Assembly (NCBI GenBank): GCA_048265185.1
Contig: JBLXBZ010000001.1
Coordinates: 310,001-374,000 of the forward strand
Length of the DNA: 64,000 bases
DNA from: JBLXBZ01 sp048265185
Lineage (GTDB): Bacteria; Pseudomonadota; Alphaproteobacteria; Rhizobiales; Stappiaceae
Direction of reading: 5' to 3'
Positions 17,893-26,724 of the stretch are shown here, in pieces (positions within the stretch are counted from its first letter, which is position 1; every line of letters starts with the position of its first letter). The position numbers and the translations under genes are program-made. The notes under the pieces were generated by a model. The model had not been told where the DNA came from, did not search any database, and was given only the letters and a program-made list of their open reading frames with translations.

Positions 17893-19638
17893 GTGAGCGA
17901 CACGGGAAATGATGGGCCGACGTCTAGTCGGCTAGCGCCCGGCGCGTCTGAAAATAATGGCATTCGACGTGACGGAAAGCGCCGAAAAGCTCGGAAGAAA
18001 AGCAAGGCCGGTGCGACGCCGGGATTCCAGGCGAAGACGGAGCAAGGAACCAACAACGAAACGGGAGATAGCGGGACGCAGGGCCGTGCTCGCAACAGGA
18101 CGTTGCGCAAGGGTAGAGCACGTAAGCGCCGTGAGATAAAAACGGATGACGATCCATCGCGACAATCGGGCCAACGCGCTCGCCGTTCTTCCGTAGAGAC
18201 CGCCAATCTTGGCGACGGCGCCGCGCAGGGGGCGAATCCGCCTGTCGAAGGTGGCTTTGCGGGACGGGCGCATACTGGCGAGCTTGGCGATCAAGCGCGC
18301 AAATCTTCTCGCAAGCGCGGACGTAAGCGAACGCAAAGGCGCGCGGAGCGTGGGGCGATTGAGCGGGATGAGGCGCCGCGTCAAAAAAGTTCTAACCACA
18401 GGAAACGCCAGCACGAAAGTCAGGAAGCTGCGCTGGCCAATCGTCCAGCCCAAAGCGGCGCGGCGCGGTCAAACGCCGCGTCGTTGAAGGGCGACGCGGG
18501 CGCGCGCGTAGAAGTTTTGCGTGAGCGCGCCGCCAGTTCCTTCAAGGAGAGCGGGGCGAGAGGCGCGAATACGGAGAGTCGAGGGCAAGTTACCTCGAGA
18601 AGAATTTCGCAACCGCCTTCGCGTGATTCGAAATTATACGCGGCGTTGGATCTTGGCACCAATAATTGCCGCTTGCTGGTGGCGCGGCCGGAAGATCGTG
18701 GATTTCGCGTGGTTGACGCGTTTTCACGCATTGTTCGACTGGGCGAAGGCTTGGGCGCCACGAATAAGCTGTGCCCGGCTGCTATGGACAGGGCTATCGG
18801 GGCGTTGGCGATGTGCCGGGAAAAACTGGATTACCGTGGCGTTGCGCGCACGAGGTTGATCGCCACGGAAGCTTGCCGCGCCGCCGTTAATGGCGATAGC
18901 TTTATCAAGCGCGTTGAGGCGGAGACGGGCTTGTCGCTTGAGGTGGTTTCCAGAGAAACGGAAGCGCGTTTGGCGGTGGCTGGCTGCGCGTCTCTGGTGG
19001 ATCCCGAAGCTGACGGCGTGGTTTTATTCGATATTGGCGGCGGCTCGTCGGAAATCGTTTGGTTGGACTTGCGCAATCGTTGCGGGGCGCGAGGATATGC
19101 GTTGACGCGCTTTATCCGTACGTGGATTTCACTGCCGGTGGGGGTGGTGAACTTGGCCGAACGTCATGGCGGTATGCATGTGACGCGGCGTTCGTTTGAA
19201 GCCATGGTTGACGACGCTGCGGGATATCTGGAAGACTTCACGCATGACGCGGAGTTGGTTCAGGCGATTTCATCCGGGCAGGTGCATATGCTCGGCACTT
19301 CCGGTACGGTGACGACCCTTGCAGGGGTTCACTTTGGATTGAAACGATATGACCGACGCCGCGTCGATGGCGCGTGGATGGACGACCGAGATGTTTCTGC
19401 GATGATTGAGCGTTTGCGCTCCATGCCCTATGAGGAGCGGGTGGACAATCCTTGCATTGGCGCGGATCGGGCGGATCTCGTGCTTGCGGGATGCGCTATT
19501 CTGGAAGCTATTCGTCGACGCTGGCCTTGTCGGAAATTACGGGTGGCGGATCGCGGCCTTCGCGAAGGAATTTTAATGGAAATGATGGCTTCGGATGATG
19601 TGTGGCGGCGTAAACGCTCCATTCGTCCCGGGGCGTGA
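17893..19638 (+). CDS. Ppx/GppA-family phosphatase with long basic N-terminal extension
   Basis: Exopolyphosphatase or pppGpp phosphohydrolase-type protein, 581 residues. The ASKHA phosphatase domain begins only at residue 247 (KLYAALDLGTNNCRLLVARP). It carries the phosphate-binding LFDIGGGSSEIVWL and the GTSGTVTTLAG motif. Residues 1-246 form a low-complexity, Arg/Lys-rich, Gly/Ala/Ser-rich tail with clusters such as KRRKARKKSKAG, KGRARKRREIK and SRKRGRKRTQRRAERG. The tail should be disordered and could bind RNA, DNA or polyphosphate. The start is a GTG behind GAGGGAGC. The next gene, rlmE, begins 13 bases after the stop, an arrangement common in Hyphomicrobiales. Confidence 0.88.
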   Translation: MSDTGNDGPTSSRLAPGASENNGIRRDGKRRKARKKSKAGATPGFQAKTEQGTNNETGDSGTQGRARNRTLRKGRARKRREIKTDDDPSRQSGQRARRSSVETANLGDGAAQGANPPVEGGFAGRAHTGELGDQARKSSRKRGRKRTQRRAERGAIERDEAPRQKSSNHRKRQHESQEAALANRPAQSGAARSNAASLKGDAGARVEVLRERAASSFKESGARGANTESRGQVTSRRISQPPSRDSKLYAALDLGTNNCRLLVARPEDRGFRVVDAFSRIVRLGEGLGATNKLCPAAMDRAIGALAMCREKLDYRGVARTRLIATEACRAAVNGDSFIKRVEAETGLSLEVVSRETEARLAVAGCASLVDPEADGVVLFDIGGGSSEIVWLDLRNRCGARGYALTRFIRTWISLPVGVVNLAERHGGMHVTRRSFEAMVDDAAGYLEDFTHDAELVQAISSGQVHMLGTSGTVTTLAGVHFGLKRYDRRRVDGAWMDDRDVSAMIERLRSMPYEERVDNPCIGADRADLVLAGCAILEAIRRRWPCRKLRVADRGLREGILMEMMASDDVWRRKRSIRPGA

Positions 19639-19651
19639 GAAAGGAACGCTA

Positions 19652-20356
19652 ATGGCCGATTCAGGTCGAGGTCGCGGTGATCGTGGTTTTTTTGAACGGG
19701 TCAAAACCGCGAAACGGCGGAAGGAATCGTCAACGCGTTGGTTGCAACGGCAATTGAACGATCCTTATGTGCGAAGAGCGAAAATTGACGGTTATCGTTC
19801 GCGCGCCGCCTATAAGCTGCTGGAAATTGACGAAAAATACAAAATTTTGGCTCCCGGGCAGCATATCGTCGATCTTGGCGCGGCGCCGGGCGGTTGGTGC
19901 CAGGTGGCGGCGGCGCGCACCGGATCTACGGATGAGAATCCGCTTGTCGTCGGCATTGATTATCTGGAAGTGGAGCCTTTACCGGGCGTGCAATTGCTCC
20001 TGAAGGATTTTCTCGACGATGACGCGCCGCAGGCTCTGATGAACGCCCTGAATGGACATAAGCCGGATCTCGTTCTCTCCGATATGGCGGCGCCAACCAC
20101 GGGGCACCGGCAAACGGATCACCTGAAAACGACTTATTTGTTTGAAGTGGCGATTGATTTCGCCCGGCAAAACCTCATTCAGGGAGGGACGTTTTTGTCG
20201 AAGGTCTTCAAAGGCGGCGCAGAAGCTGGTCTGTTGACGGAAATGAAGCGGGACTTCAAATCCATCACCCATGTGAAGCCGCCAGCGAGCCGCAAGGAAA
20301 GCCCTGAGCTTTATATTCTGGCGCGTGGGTTTCGCGGCGGCTCGGGCGGCGCCTGA
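19652..20356 (+). CDS. rlmE: 23S rRNA 2'-O-ribose U2552 methyltransferase RlmE (RrmJ/FtsJ)
   Basis: SAM-dependent methyltransferase acting on the ribosomal A-loop during 50S assembly; 234 residues. The SAM site is VDLGAAPGGWCQVAA. The K-D-K-E catalytic tetrad is recognisable in RSRAAYKLLEID, VLSDMAAP, GTFLSKVFKGG and RKESPELYILA. The ATG at 19652 sits behind AGAAAGGAA. The N-terminal 30 residues are Gly/Arg/Lys rich, typical of the alphaproteobacterial form. It is probably co-transcribed with the upstream Ppx/GppA gene. Confidence 0.95.
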   Translation: MADSGRGRGDRGFFERVKTAKRRKESSTRWLQRQLNDPYVRRAKIDGYRSRAAYKLLEIDEKYKILAPGQHIVDLGAAPGGWCQVAAARTGSTDENPLVVGIDYLEVEPLPGVQLLLKDFLDDDAPQALMNALNGHKPDLVLSDMAAPTTGHRQTDHLKTTYLFEVAIDFARQNLIQGGTFLSKVFKGGAEAGLLTEMKRDFKSITHVKPPASRKESPELYILARGFRGGSGGA

Positions 20357-20364
20357 ATCCTTTT

Positions 20365-20402
20365 CGCCGCCCCCGGAGAGAGGGAAAATTGTTTCGGCGG
20401 CG
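20365..20402. terminator. Possible shared terminator hairpin between rlmE and the MFS gene
   Basis: CGCCGCC and GGCGGCG can pair across a loop of about 24 bases in the 79-base convergent gap. The T tracts are weak, so this is tentative. Confidence 0.3.
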
Positions 20403-20435
20403 GCAATGTCGTTTTTCGCCAATGTCGCCGCTTCC

Positions 20436-21866
20436 TTAGACGCGGGTGTCGGATGGTGGCCGCGCGGCTCCGCCGACAGTGGAGGCGTGGCCGGACACGG
20501 CGTCGCCGGCGTCTGGTGGAAGGCGCCAGAAAGTCAGCGTCGAGGCGAGCAACAGCACGGCGACGACGATAAAAGCGACCGAATAATCGCTGGACTGCAC
20601 AAGGGCGCCGCCTCGCAACGATGCGGACGCGCTGACAACCATGGCTGAAATGCTGACGCCGATGGCGAGAGAAAGTTGCTGGGCCATGGAGCTGAATCCG
20701 GTGGCGCGGCTCATTTCCTTTTCATCGAGGTCGGCGAAAGCGATGGCGTTAAGCGCGGTGAATTGCAGCGAGCGGAAAAAGCCGCCGATGAACAGAATTG
20801 CGATCATAATAAAAGCCGGCGTCATCGATGAGAACGCCGCGCAAGCGCCAATGGACACGGCGGACAGAACCGCGTTCCAGATCAGGACGTTCCTGAAACC
20901 CGCGCGTGAAATGAGGCGAGGCGCCGCCATTTTCATGCTGATGGCTCCGGCGGCCGCCGCGAAAGTGATAAGGCCGGAGCCTATCGCCGTCATGCCGAAA
21001 CCGTCCTGAAGCATGAGAGGCAACAGAAAGGGAATGGCGCCAATGCCAAAACGAAAAACGGAGCCGCCGGTTATGCTGACCCGGAAGGTTGGGATTTTCA
21101 AAAGCTTCAGATCAATGATCGGCGAGGGCGCTGTAAGCGCGTGTCTGATATAAAGAAAAGAAGAGGCTAAGCCGATTCCCATGCACGTCAGAGCCAGAAT
21201 TCGGGTGCTGGCCCCATGGGGAAGCATTTCCGCGCCGAACAGAATTCCGCTGATTCCAACCGCTGATAGAAGAAACCCTTTGAAGTCAAAAGGGGGGACG
21301 TTTTTTTCGCGCAAGTCTTCAAAATAGATGGTGGAGAGAAGTATGCCCATAAGGCCGATGGGGACATTGATCCAGAAAATCCACGGCCAATCTGCGTAAG
21401 TCACCAGAAACCCGCCGAGAGGCGGCCCGATCACAGGGCCTATGAGAGCGGGAACCGTGACCCACGTCATGGCGGCGACAAGAGAGGCTTTTGGGACTGC
21501 CCGCAGAAGCGCCAGCCGTGCGACTGGCACCATCATTGCGCCGCCAAGCCCTTGAATGATGCGCATGGCCACCAGCTCGTTCAAATTGCTTGAAGCGCCG
21601 CAGCCGATCGACGCGCCGACGAAAACCAAAACCGCCAGTCGAAAAACCGTTCTAGTGCCAAATTTATCCGCGATCCAGCCGCTCATGGGCATGAAGACGG
21701 CCAATGCGATCAGATATGCGGTCATGGTCAGGTGCAGCCTCACCGGATCAACGTTGAATTGTTGTCCAATCACGGGAAGCGCTGTTCCAAGCACCGTTGA
21801 ATCGAGTGTTTGCATGAAGAGTGCGCAGGCGACGACGAGGGCGACCAGGCGTTGTCGAGAAGTCAA
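20436..21866 (-). CDS. DHA2-type MFS multidrug exporter
   Basis: A 476-residue major facilitator protein of the 14-helix EmrB/QacA group. The first helix reads LVALVVACALFMQTLDSTVL, and the DHA2 motif LDSTVLGTALPVIG is clear. The loop 2-3 motif GWIADKFGTRTVF and motif C (PALIGPVIGPPLGGFL) are present. It should export a drug or metabolite by proton antiport; the substrate is unknown. There is no adjacent EmrA or regulator. The only start that keeps helix 1 is a TTG at 21866 with no clear ribosome site, so the start is uncertain. Confidence 0.88.
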   Translation of the reverse strand: MTSRQRLVALVVACALFMQTLDSTVLGTALPVIGQQFNVDPVRLHLTMTAYLIALAVFMPMSGWIADKFGTRTVFRLAVLVFVGASIGCGASSNLNELVAMRIIQGLGGAMMVPVARLALLRAVPKASLVAAMTWVTVPALIGPVIGPPLGGFLVTYADWPWIFWINVPIGLMGILLSTIYFEDLREKNVPPFDFKGFLLSAVGISGILFGAEMLPHGASTRILALTCMGIGLASSFLYIRHALTAPSPIIDLKLLKIPTFRVSITGGSVFRFGIGAIPFLLPLMLQDGFGMTAIGSGLITFAAAAGAISMKMAAPRLISRAGFRNVLIWNAVLSAVSIGACAAFSSMTPAFIMIAILFIGGFFRSLQFTALNAIAFADLDEKEMSRATGFSSMAQQLSLAIGVSISAMVVSASASLRGGALVQSSDYSVAFIVVAVLLLASTLTFWRLPPDAGDAVSGHASTVGGAARPPSDTRV

Positions 21867-22237
21867 GAGCGGCTCACTTGATTGGTTTGGGTGAAAGGGA
21901 GGTCATGGGTTTTGGACGTGCTTTGATGGGGGCGTGGATTTTAACAAAACGGGAGAATTTAGTCAGGGAGCGCGCGATGGGCGTTTTGACCATCGGCGCT
22001 CATGCAGGAAGGGGACGGCGGCGTGAGAAAGTTACAACCTTGAGCCATCTGTTCTGATTTTCGATCAATTCGGGCTTTTATGCAAGTTGCCTGAATGAAA
22101 ATTACGCTGAACGCTTCCCATCCCCTTCCGGGCGTGTTAATGACCCGCGTCAACTCCTATGGTTTCGCCGAAATTTTCTCCGATGAACGAATATTCGTGA
22201 AGTCGGCGTTATTCTATTCAGTTAAGGGGACTTGGCC
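21867..22237. other. Divergent intergenic region MFS exporter / guaB
   Basis: 371 bases without a convincing gene. A 6-bp dyad CGATGG/CCATCG lies at 21975-21995. The last 40 bases carry the guaB ribosome site AAGGGGA (22224-22230). No operator or riboswitch was recognised. Confidence 0.5.
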
Positions 22238-23740
22238 TTGCCCACATTTTTTGAACCGACCCATGGTCGTGAAGCTCTCACATTCGATGACGTATTGCTT
22301 CTTCCCGGTCATTCGGAAGTTTTGCCCTCCAGCGTTGATTTGCGCTCAAGGGTGACGCGTGAATTGGAGCTTAATCTGCCGATTTTGTCCTCCGCCATGG
22401 ATACAGTGACGGAGGCTAGACTTGCGATCGCTATGGCGCAGGCGGGCGGCATTGGCGTCATTCATCGGAATTTGACGCTGGAGCGGCAGGCGGAGCAGGT
22501 TCGGCAGGTCAAGAAATTCGAATCGGGCATGGTGGTGAACCCGTTGGTCATCGGTCCGGACGCGACTTTGAAGCAGGCCCAGGACCTGATGACGGTGAAT
22601 GGCATCTCTGGCATTCCTGTTGTTGAAAACGGCGGGGCCGGTGGTCAGCACCGCGGTAAGCTTGTTGGCGTTTTAACTAACCGCGACGTGCGATTCGCCA
22701 CAAACCCTGATCAGAAAATTTCTGAACTCATGACCCGTGAGAATCTCGTCACGGTGAGCGACAACGTCAGCCAGGATGAAGCCCGTCGGTTGCTGCATCA
22801 ATATCGTATTGAGAAATTGCTCGTTGTCGACGCTGAATATCGCTGCGTCGGGTTGGTCACGGTCAAGGACATCGAGAAAGCGCGTTTGCATCCAAACGCT
22901 TCGAAAGATTCGCAAGGTCGCCTACGGGCAGGAGCCGCCACAAGCGTTGGGGAAGAGGGCTTTGAACGCGCGGAGCGTTTGATCGACGCGGGCGTCGATT
23001 TGCTGGTCGTCGACACCGCGCATGGCCACTCCGAACGTGTGCTGGAAATGGTGCGTCGCATCAAGGGTAAATATGGCTCCGTTCAGGTTTTGGCTGGTAA
23101 TGTCGCCACTCGGGACGGCACGCGCGCCTTGATCGACGCGGGGGCGGACGCGGTCAAGGTTGGCATTGGTCCCGGGTCGATCTGCACCACGCGGATCGTC
23201 GCCGGCGTGGGCATGCCGCAATTGACTGCTATTCTCGAATCTTGCGTCGAAGCGGATAAGCAGGGCGTTCCTGTCATCGCTGATGGCGGTATCAAATATT
23301 CAGGTGACTTGGCCAAGGCGCTCGCCGCCGGCGCCTCTTGCGCGATGGTCGGTTCGCTTCTCGCCGGAACCGAGGAAAGCCCTGGCGAGGTTTATCTGCA
23401 TCAAGGCCGATCATATAAGGCTTATCGCGGAATGGGCTCTGTCGGCGCGATGGCGCGTGGCTCCGCAGATCGATATTTTCAAGCGGAAGTGCGTGACGCG
23501 TTGAAGCTTGTCCCGGAAGGAATTGAAGGACAGGTTCCATATAAAGGCGGACTTGAAAGCGTTTTGCACCAGCTTGCCGGCGGGCTGCGGGCGGCAATGG
23601 GCTATGTGGGCGGCGTGGATCTAGCTGACTATCGTGAGAAAGCTCAGTTCGTTCGCATGACTTCGGCCAGCTTGCGTGAAAGTCATGCTCATGATGTGAC
23701 CATCACGCGTGAATCTCCTAATTATCCTGGCGGTGTTTGA
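22238..23740 (+). CDS. guaB: Inosine-5'-monophosphate dehydrogenase
   Basis: NAD-dependent conversion of IMP to XMP, first committed step to GMP; 500 residues. It opens with ALTFDDVLLLPGHSEVLPS. Two CBS domains are inserted at about 95-215 (MTVNGISGIPVVENGG and HQYRIEKLLVVDAEYRCVGL). The catalytic loop GIGPGSICTTRIVAGVG holds the nucleophilic Cys, and ADGGIKYSGD and the flap YKGGLESVLHQLAGGLRAA follow. No ATG fits: the TTG at 22238 lies 7 bases after AAGGGGA, while an in-frame TTG at 22232 is too close to that site. It is monocistronic. Confidence 0.96.
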   Translation: MPTFFEPTHGREALTFDDVLLLPGHSEVLPSSVDLRSRVTRELELNLPILSSAMDTVTEARLAIAMAQAGGIGVIHRNLTLERQAEQVRQVKKFESGMVVNPLVIGPDATLKQAQDLMTVNGISGIPVVENGGAGGQHRGKLVGVLTNRDVRFATNPDQKISELMTRENLVTVSDNVSQDEARRLLHQYRIEKLLVVDAEYRCVGLVTVKDIEKARLHPNASKDSQGRLRAGAATSVGEEGFERAERLIDAGVDLLVVDTAHGHSERVLEMVRRIKGKYGSVQVLAGNVATRDGTRALIDAGADAVKVGIGPGSICTTRIVAGVGMPQLTAILESCVEADKQGVPVIADGGIKYSGDLAKALAAGASCAMVGSLLAGTEESPGEVYLHQGRSYKAYRGMGSVGAMARGSADRYFQAEVRDALKLVPEGIEGQVPYKGGLESVLHQLAGGLRAAMGYVGGVDLADYREKAQFVRMTSASLRESHAHDVTITRESPNYPGGV

Positions 23741-24004
23741 TACGTAATTGCATAGAAAAAATTTATCGAAACGAGAAACAGGTATCGACCTTTTCTTAAC
23801 TGTCCGGTAAGAGATTTATATGCATTTTAATGATGGCGCTGTGCTTGTGGGGGGCGGGCGCCATCGAATTCGGTCGGTCGACGATGTGTTCGGCTTGTGA
23901 TCGTTCGTTGGCGTCTGAGGAATGCGGCTTTTTGTCGTTTTCGTTTTCAGCTTGCGCCAGAGTTCAAACGGTTGCGGCCGCCAACGCGTACTGAGTATGA
24001 CGGC

Positions 24005-25261
24005 ATGAAACATGATAAGAGTTTTTCACCTGCCGCCGGTGCGACAGCGTGGACAATATGCCCCCTGAAAAACCGCGCGTCATTGTTCGCCGCGGCTTCT
24101 GTGGTTTGTCTTGCGCTTGCCGGTTGTGGGTCAACGCCGGATAGCGGTAAAAAAGCCAAGTTCAGCCCTAAAAAATATGGCGTGGCGGCGAGTCCCAAGG
24201 TTGTGGCGAGCGGTAAACCTGTTCCCAAGGGCGGGGGGCGCTCATTCGTCGGAAAGCCGTATAAAATCGCTGGTAAGTGGTATCGCCCCAAAGAGGATCC
24301 TGACTACGAAAAGGTCGGCTACGCTTCTTGGTATGGACCTACTTTTCATGGGCGCATGACGGCTAATGGCGAGATTTTTGATCGTAACGCTCTGACCGCC
24401 GCTCATACGACAATGCCTTTGCCGTCTTATGCGCGTGTGACCAATATGAAGAATGGTCGCTCCATGATTGTTCGGGTGAATGACCGTGGTCCATTTCATG
24501 GAAATCGCGAAATTGATCTGTCCGAGCGCGTGGCGGAAATGCTGGACTACAAAAGCAAAGGCGTGGCCAAGGTCAAGGTTGAGTATGTTGGCCGCGCGCC
24601 GTTGCACGGCAATGATCAAGCCTATTTGATGGCGTCCTATAGCGGACCGGGCGCCGCTCCTGCCGGTGGAACCATGCCGGGCACCATGCTTGCGCGCGCC
24701 AATAAGGTTATTATGCCGACGAGCGTGGCGAGCCTGCAAAGCGTTTCAGGCGGGGCTTCAGCCCATGCTCCGGTTCCTCCCACCCGGCCTTACCTGAGCC
24801 CGACTCTGGTCGCGCGGGCAGCGCCTACATTTAATGATCAGGTTCAGGTCGCGTATGATCCCGCGCTTGCTTTTGAAACGAGCAAGCAAACTATCCAGAT
24901 CGCGTCAGCCAATACATTCGTCGCGCCTGTGAGTAGCGTTAGCTACGCTCCTGCGGCGACGAGTTCTGCTTCATCCTACGCTGGCAATGGCGCGAACGTT
25001 CTTTCTTCTGGACAGCCTATTGGTCTTCTGCCGACTTCTGCGGCTCCTTCGGCGGCTGCTCCGCATGCGCCGCCGGCTTTGGCTCCGGCCAGTGGAACGC
25101 TGGGCGTCTTGCCGGCATCCTATGGCGCGCGCGGATTTAAGCCAGGAGCATCGATTTCCTCTTATGCGGCGAATTCCCGAATTGCCGGGGCTTATGAGCA
25201 GCTAGGGGCTATTTCTGGTGGGGTTACGTTGAAAGACCTCACCAGCGTTTCCCAACGTTGA
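24005..25261 (+). CDS. rlpA: RlpA-like septal lipoprotein, double-psi beta-barrel
   Basis: A 418-residue outer-membrane lipoprotein. A long basic N-region and hydrophobic stretch lead to the lipobox LALAGC (Cys near residue 42). The DPBB_1 domain (about 95-200) has GYASWYGPTFHGRMTANGE, TTMPLPSYARVTN and VRVNDRGPFHGNREIDLS, including the catalytic-type His and Asp residues of RlpA lytic transglycosylases. The remaining 220 residues are Ala/Ser/Pro-rich and do not look like the SPOR domain that ends E. coli RlpA. The ATG at 24005 is chosen because upstream sequence lacks coding character. It heads the rlpA-dac-tmk-holB cluster conserved in rhizobia. Confidence 0.88.
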   Translation: MKHDKSFSPAAGATAWTICPLKNRASLFAAASVVCLALAGCGSTPDSGKKAKFSPKKYGVAASPKVVASGKPVPKGGGRSFVGKPYKIAGKWYRPKEDPDYEKVGYASWYGPTFHGRMTANGEIFDRNALTAAHTTMPLPSYARVTNMKNGRSMIVRVNDRGPFHGNREIDLSERVAEMLDYKSKGVAKVKVEYVGRAPLHGNDQAYLMASYSGPGAAPAGGTMPGTMLARANKVIMPTSVASLQSVSGGASAHAPVPPTRPYLSPTLVARAAPTFNDQVQVAYDPALAFETSKQTIQIASANTFVAPVSSVSYAPAATSSASSYAGNGANVLSSGQPIGLLPTSAAPSAAAPHAPPALAPASGTLGVLPASYGARGFKPGASISSYAANSRIAGAYEQLGAISGGVTLKDLTSVSQR

Positions 25262-25387
25262 GTTTGAATGATTGAAGATGCGTTGGAATTTTGAATAAAA
25301 GGTCATAATATCATAGGTTTACCGCGTGACTGGGCGGTAAGAATATGGTGTCAGTGCGTTGGTTGTCGTCTAGGAGGGACGCGCTCA

Positions 25388-26596
25388 ATGAGAATCTGGC
25401 CTATAAGAATATTCCGCAGAAGATGTGGAATTAAAGTTTGGCGTAATATTGCTCTGGCGCTGGCTTTTGCTTTGTGGTGTGCGCCGGCTCAAGCTATTGA
25501 TCTTGAAAATACGTCGTTCAGAAACGCATCGTCTATTTTTTTGATAGATTATTCTACTGGCGCTGTTCTGGTCTCCAAAGAGCCTGATTGGGAATTTAAT
25601 CCTGGCTCTACTGTCAAGCTAATGACGGCCTATGTTGTATTCTCAGCCTTGAGAGACGGCGAAATTTCTCAAAATGAGCTGTTCACCGTGAGCGAGCATG
25701 CGTGGCGAACTGGCGGCGCGCCCGCAGGGGTGCGGACAATGTTCGCCCCTTTGGGGAGCCGTATTTCCGTTTCGGATCTCCTGCGCGGTCTTATTATTCA
25801 AGACGCCAATGACGCGGCCATCGTTCTTGCGGAAGGTCTGTGTGGGTCGGAAGCTGAATTTATTGACCGAATGAATGCCGCGGCTCAAAAACTGGAATTA
25901 TCAGGGACGTCTTTCGCGGGGGTGGTTGGGTTTAGCACATCTGAATCTAGGTCGACTTTGCGAGATTTAATCCGGTTAAGCGGGGCTATCATTGATGAAT
26001 TTCCAAATTTTTATCACCTTTACGCGCAACCTGATTTCACCTGGAACAAGATTCTTCAGCGTAACAAGAATTCTATGCTTGGAGAAACGCCAGGTCTTGA
26101 TGGTTTGACGATTGGCGGAGCGAAGGCGCTTGGCTTTAACGCTATTGGCGCTGTGTCGTTTCAGGGACGCAGGTTGATCGGCGGAGTCGCGGGAATGACG
26201 AGCGCCGCGCGGCGACTGAGCGCCATGAAGCGATTGTTCGCAATGGCGCAAACTGAGTTTCAAGAAGTGAAGCTCTATGACGTTGACGCTTTGGTGGCTT
26301 CAGCGCGGGTGTTCGGGGGAGATCAATCGCGCGTTGGACTTATTACAGCCTCTCCGGTAGATGTTTTGCTGCCCAAGGACGATCTTTCGAACTACCATAT
26401 TCGCGTTGTGTATCGTGGTCCCCTTTTTGCGCCAATACAAGTGGGGGAGAAAGCTGCTGAATTGCGAATTCTGCATGATGATGCGTTGATCTATCGCGCG
26501 CCTCTTTATACGCAAGACGCCGTTAGTCTTGGCGCTATGCGTTCTAGAGCTCTGAATGTTGTTATCGAGTTTTTCTTTGGCAGGTGGAGCGATTGA
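25388..26596 (+). CDS. D-alanyl-D-alanine carboxypeptidase (PBP5/DacC) family, degenerate active site
   Basis: A 402-residue secreted protein of peptidase family S11. A basic N-terminus and hydrophobic helix (NIALALAFALWCAPAQA) give a signal peptide cleaved after AQA. Motif 1 (SxxK) is intact: Ser74-Thr-Val-Lys77 in NPGSTVKLMTAYV. Motif 2, normally SxN, reads DAN (139-141). Motif 3, normally KTG, reads TIG (241-243) in GLDGLTIGGAKALG. Lys of KTG is essential in characterised PBP5 enzymes, so the enzyme may be inactive or altered. The C-terminal PBP5_C-like beta domain is present. The ATG is behind AGGAGGGA. It sits between rlpA and tmk. Confidence 0.87.
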   Translation: MRIWPIRIFRRRCGIKVWRNIALALAFALWCAPAQAIDLENTSFRNASSIFLIDYSTGAVLVSKEPDWEFNPGSTVKLMTAYVVFSALRDGEISQNELFTVSEHAWRTGGAPAGVRTMFAPLGSRISVSDLLRGLIIQDANDAAIVLAEGLCGSEAEFIDRMNAAAQKLELSGTSFAGVVGFSTSESRSTLRDLIRLSGAIIDEFPNFYHLYAQPDFTWNKILQRNKNSMLGETPGLDGLTIGGAKALGFNAIGAVSFQGRRLIGGVAGMTSAARRLSAMKRLFAMAQTEFQEVKLYDVDALVASARVFGGDQSRVGLITASPVDVLLPKDDLSNYHIRVVYRGPLFAPIQVGEKAAELRILHDDALIYRAPLYTQDAVSLGAMRSRALNVVIEFFFGRWSD

Positions 26597-26724
26597 TCTT
26601 GTTTGCTATCGGTTCAGCTTGACACCATTTGGTCACGCTAGCATGACTGTGCTCGATTGATTTGTTTTAGGTTTGGATTTGGTTTTTAAGGCCTCCGATA
26701 ACGACGTCGGAGTTGCGAGGCGAA

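Noticed and set aside
17745..18453. Several overlapping open frames opposite the basic extension of the Ppx/GppA gene
   Set aside because: Arg-rich low-complexity coding leaves all frames open. The plus-strand frame continues directly into a conserved domain and has a ribosome site, so the others are shadows.
26693..26712. CTCCGA/TCGGAG stem just before tmk
   Set aside because: Only 6 bp, no T run, overlaps the ribosome-binding region; too weak to call.
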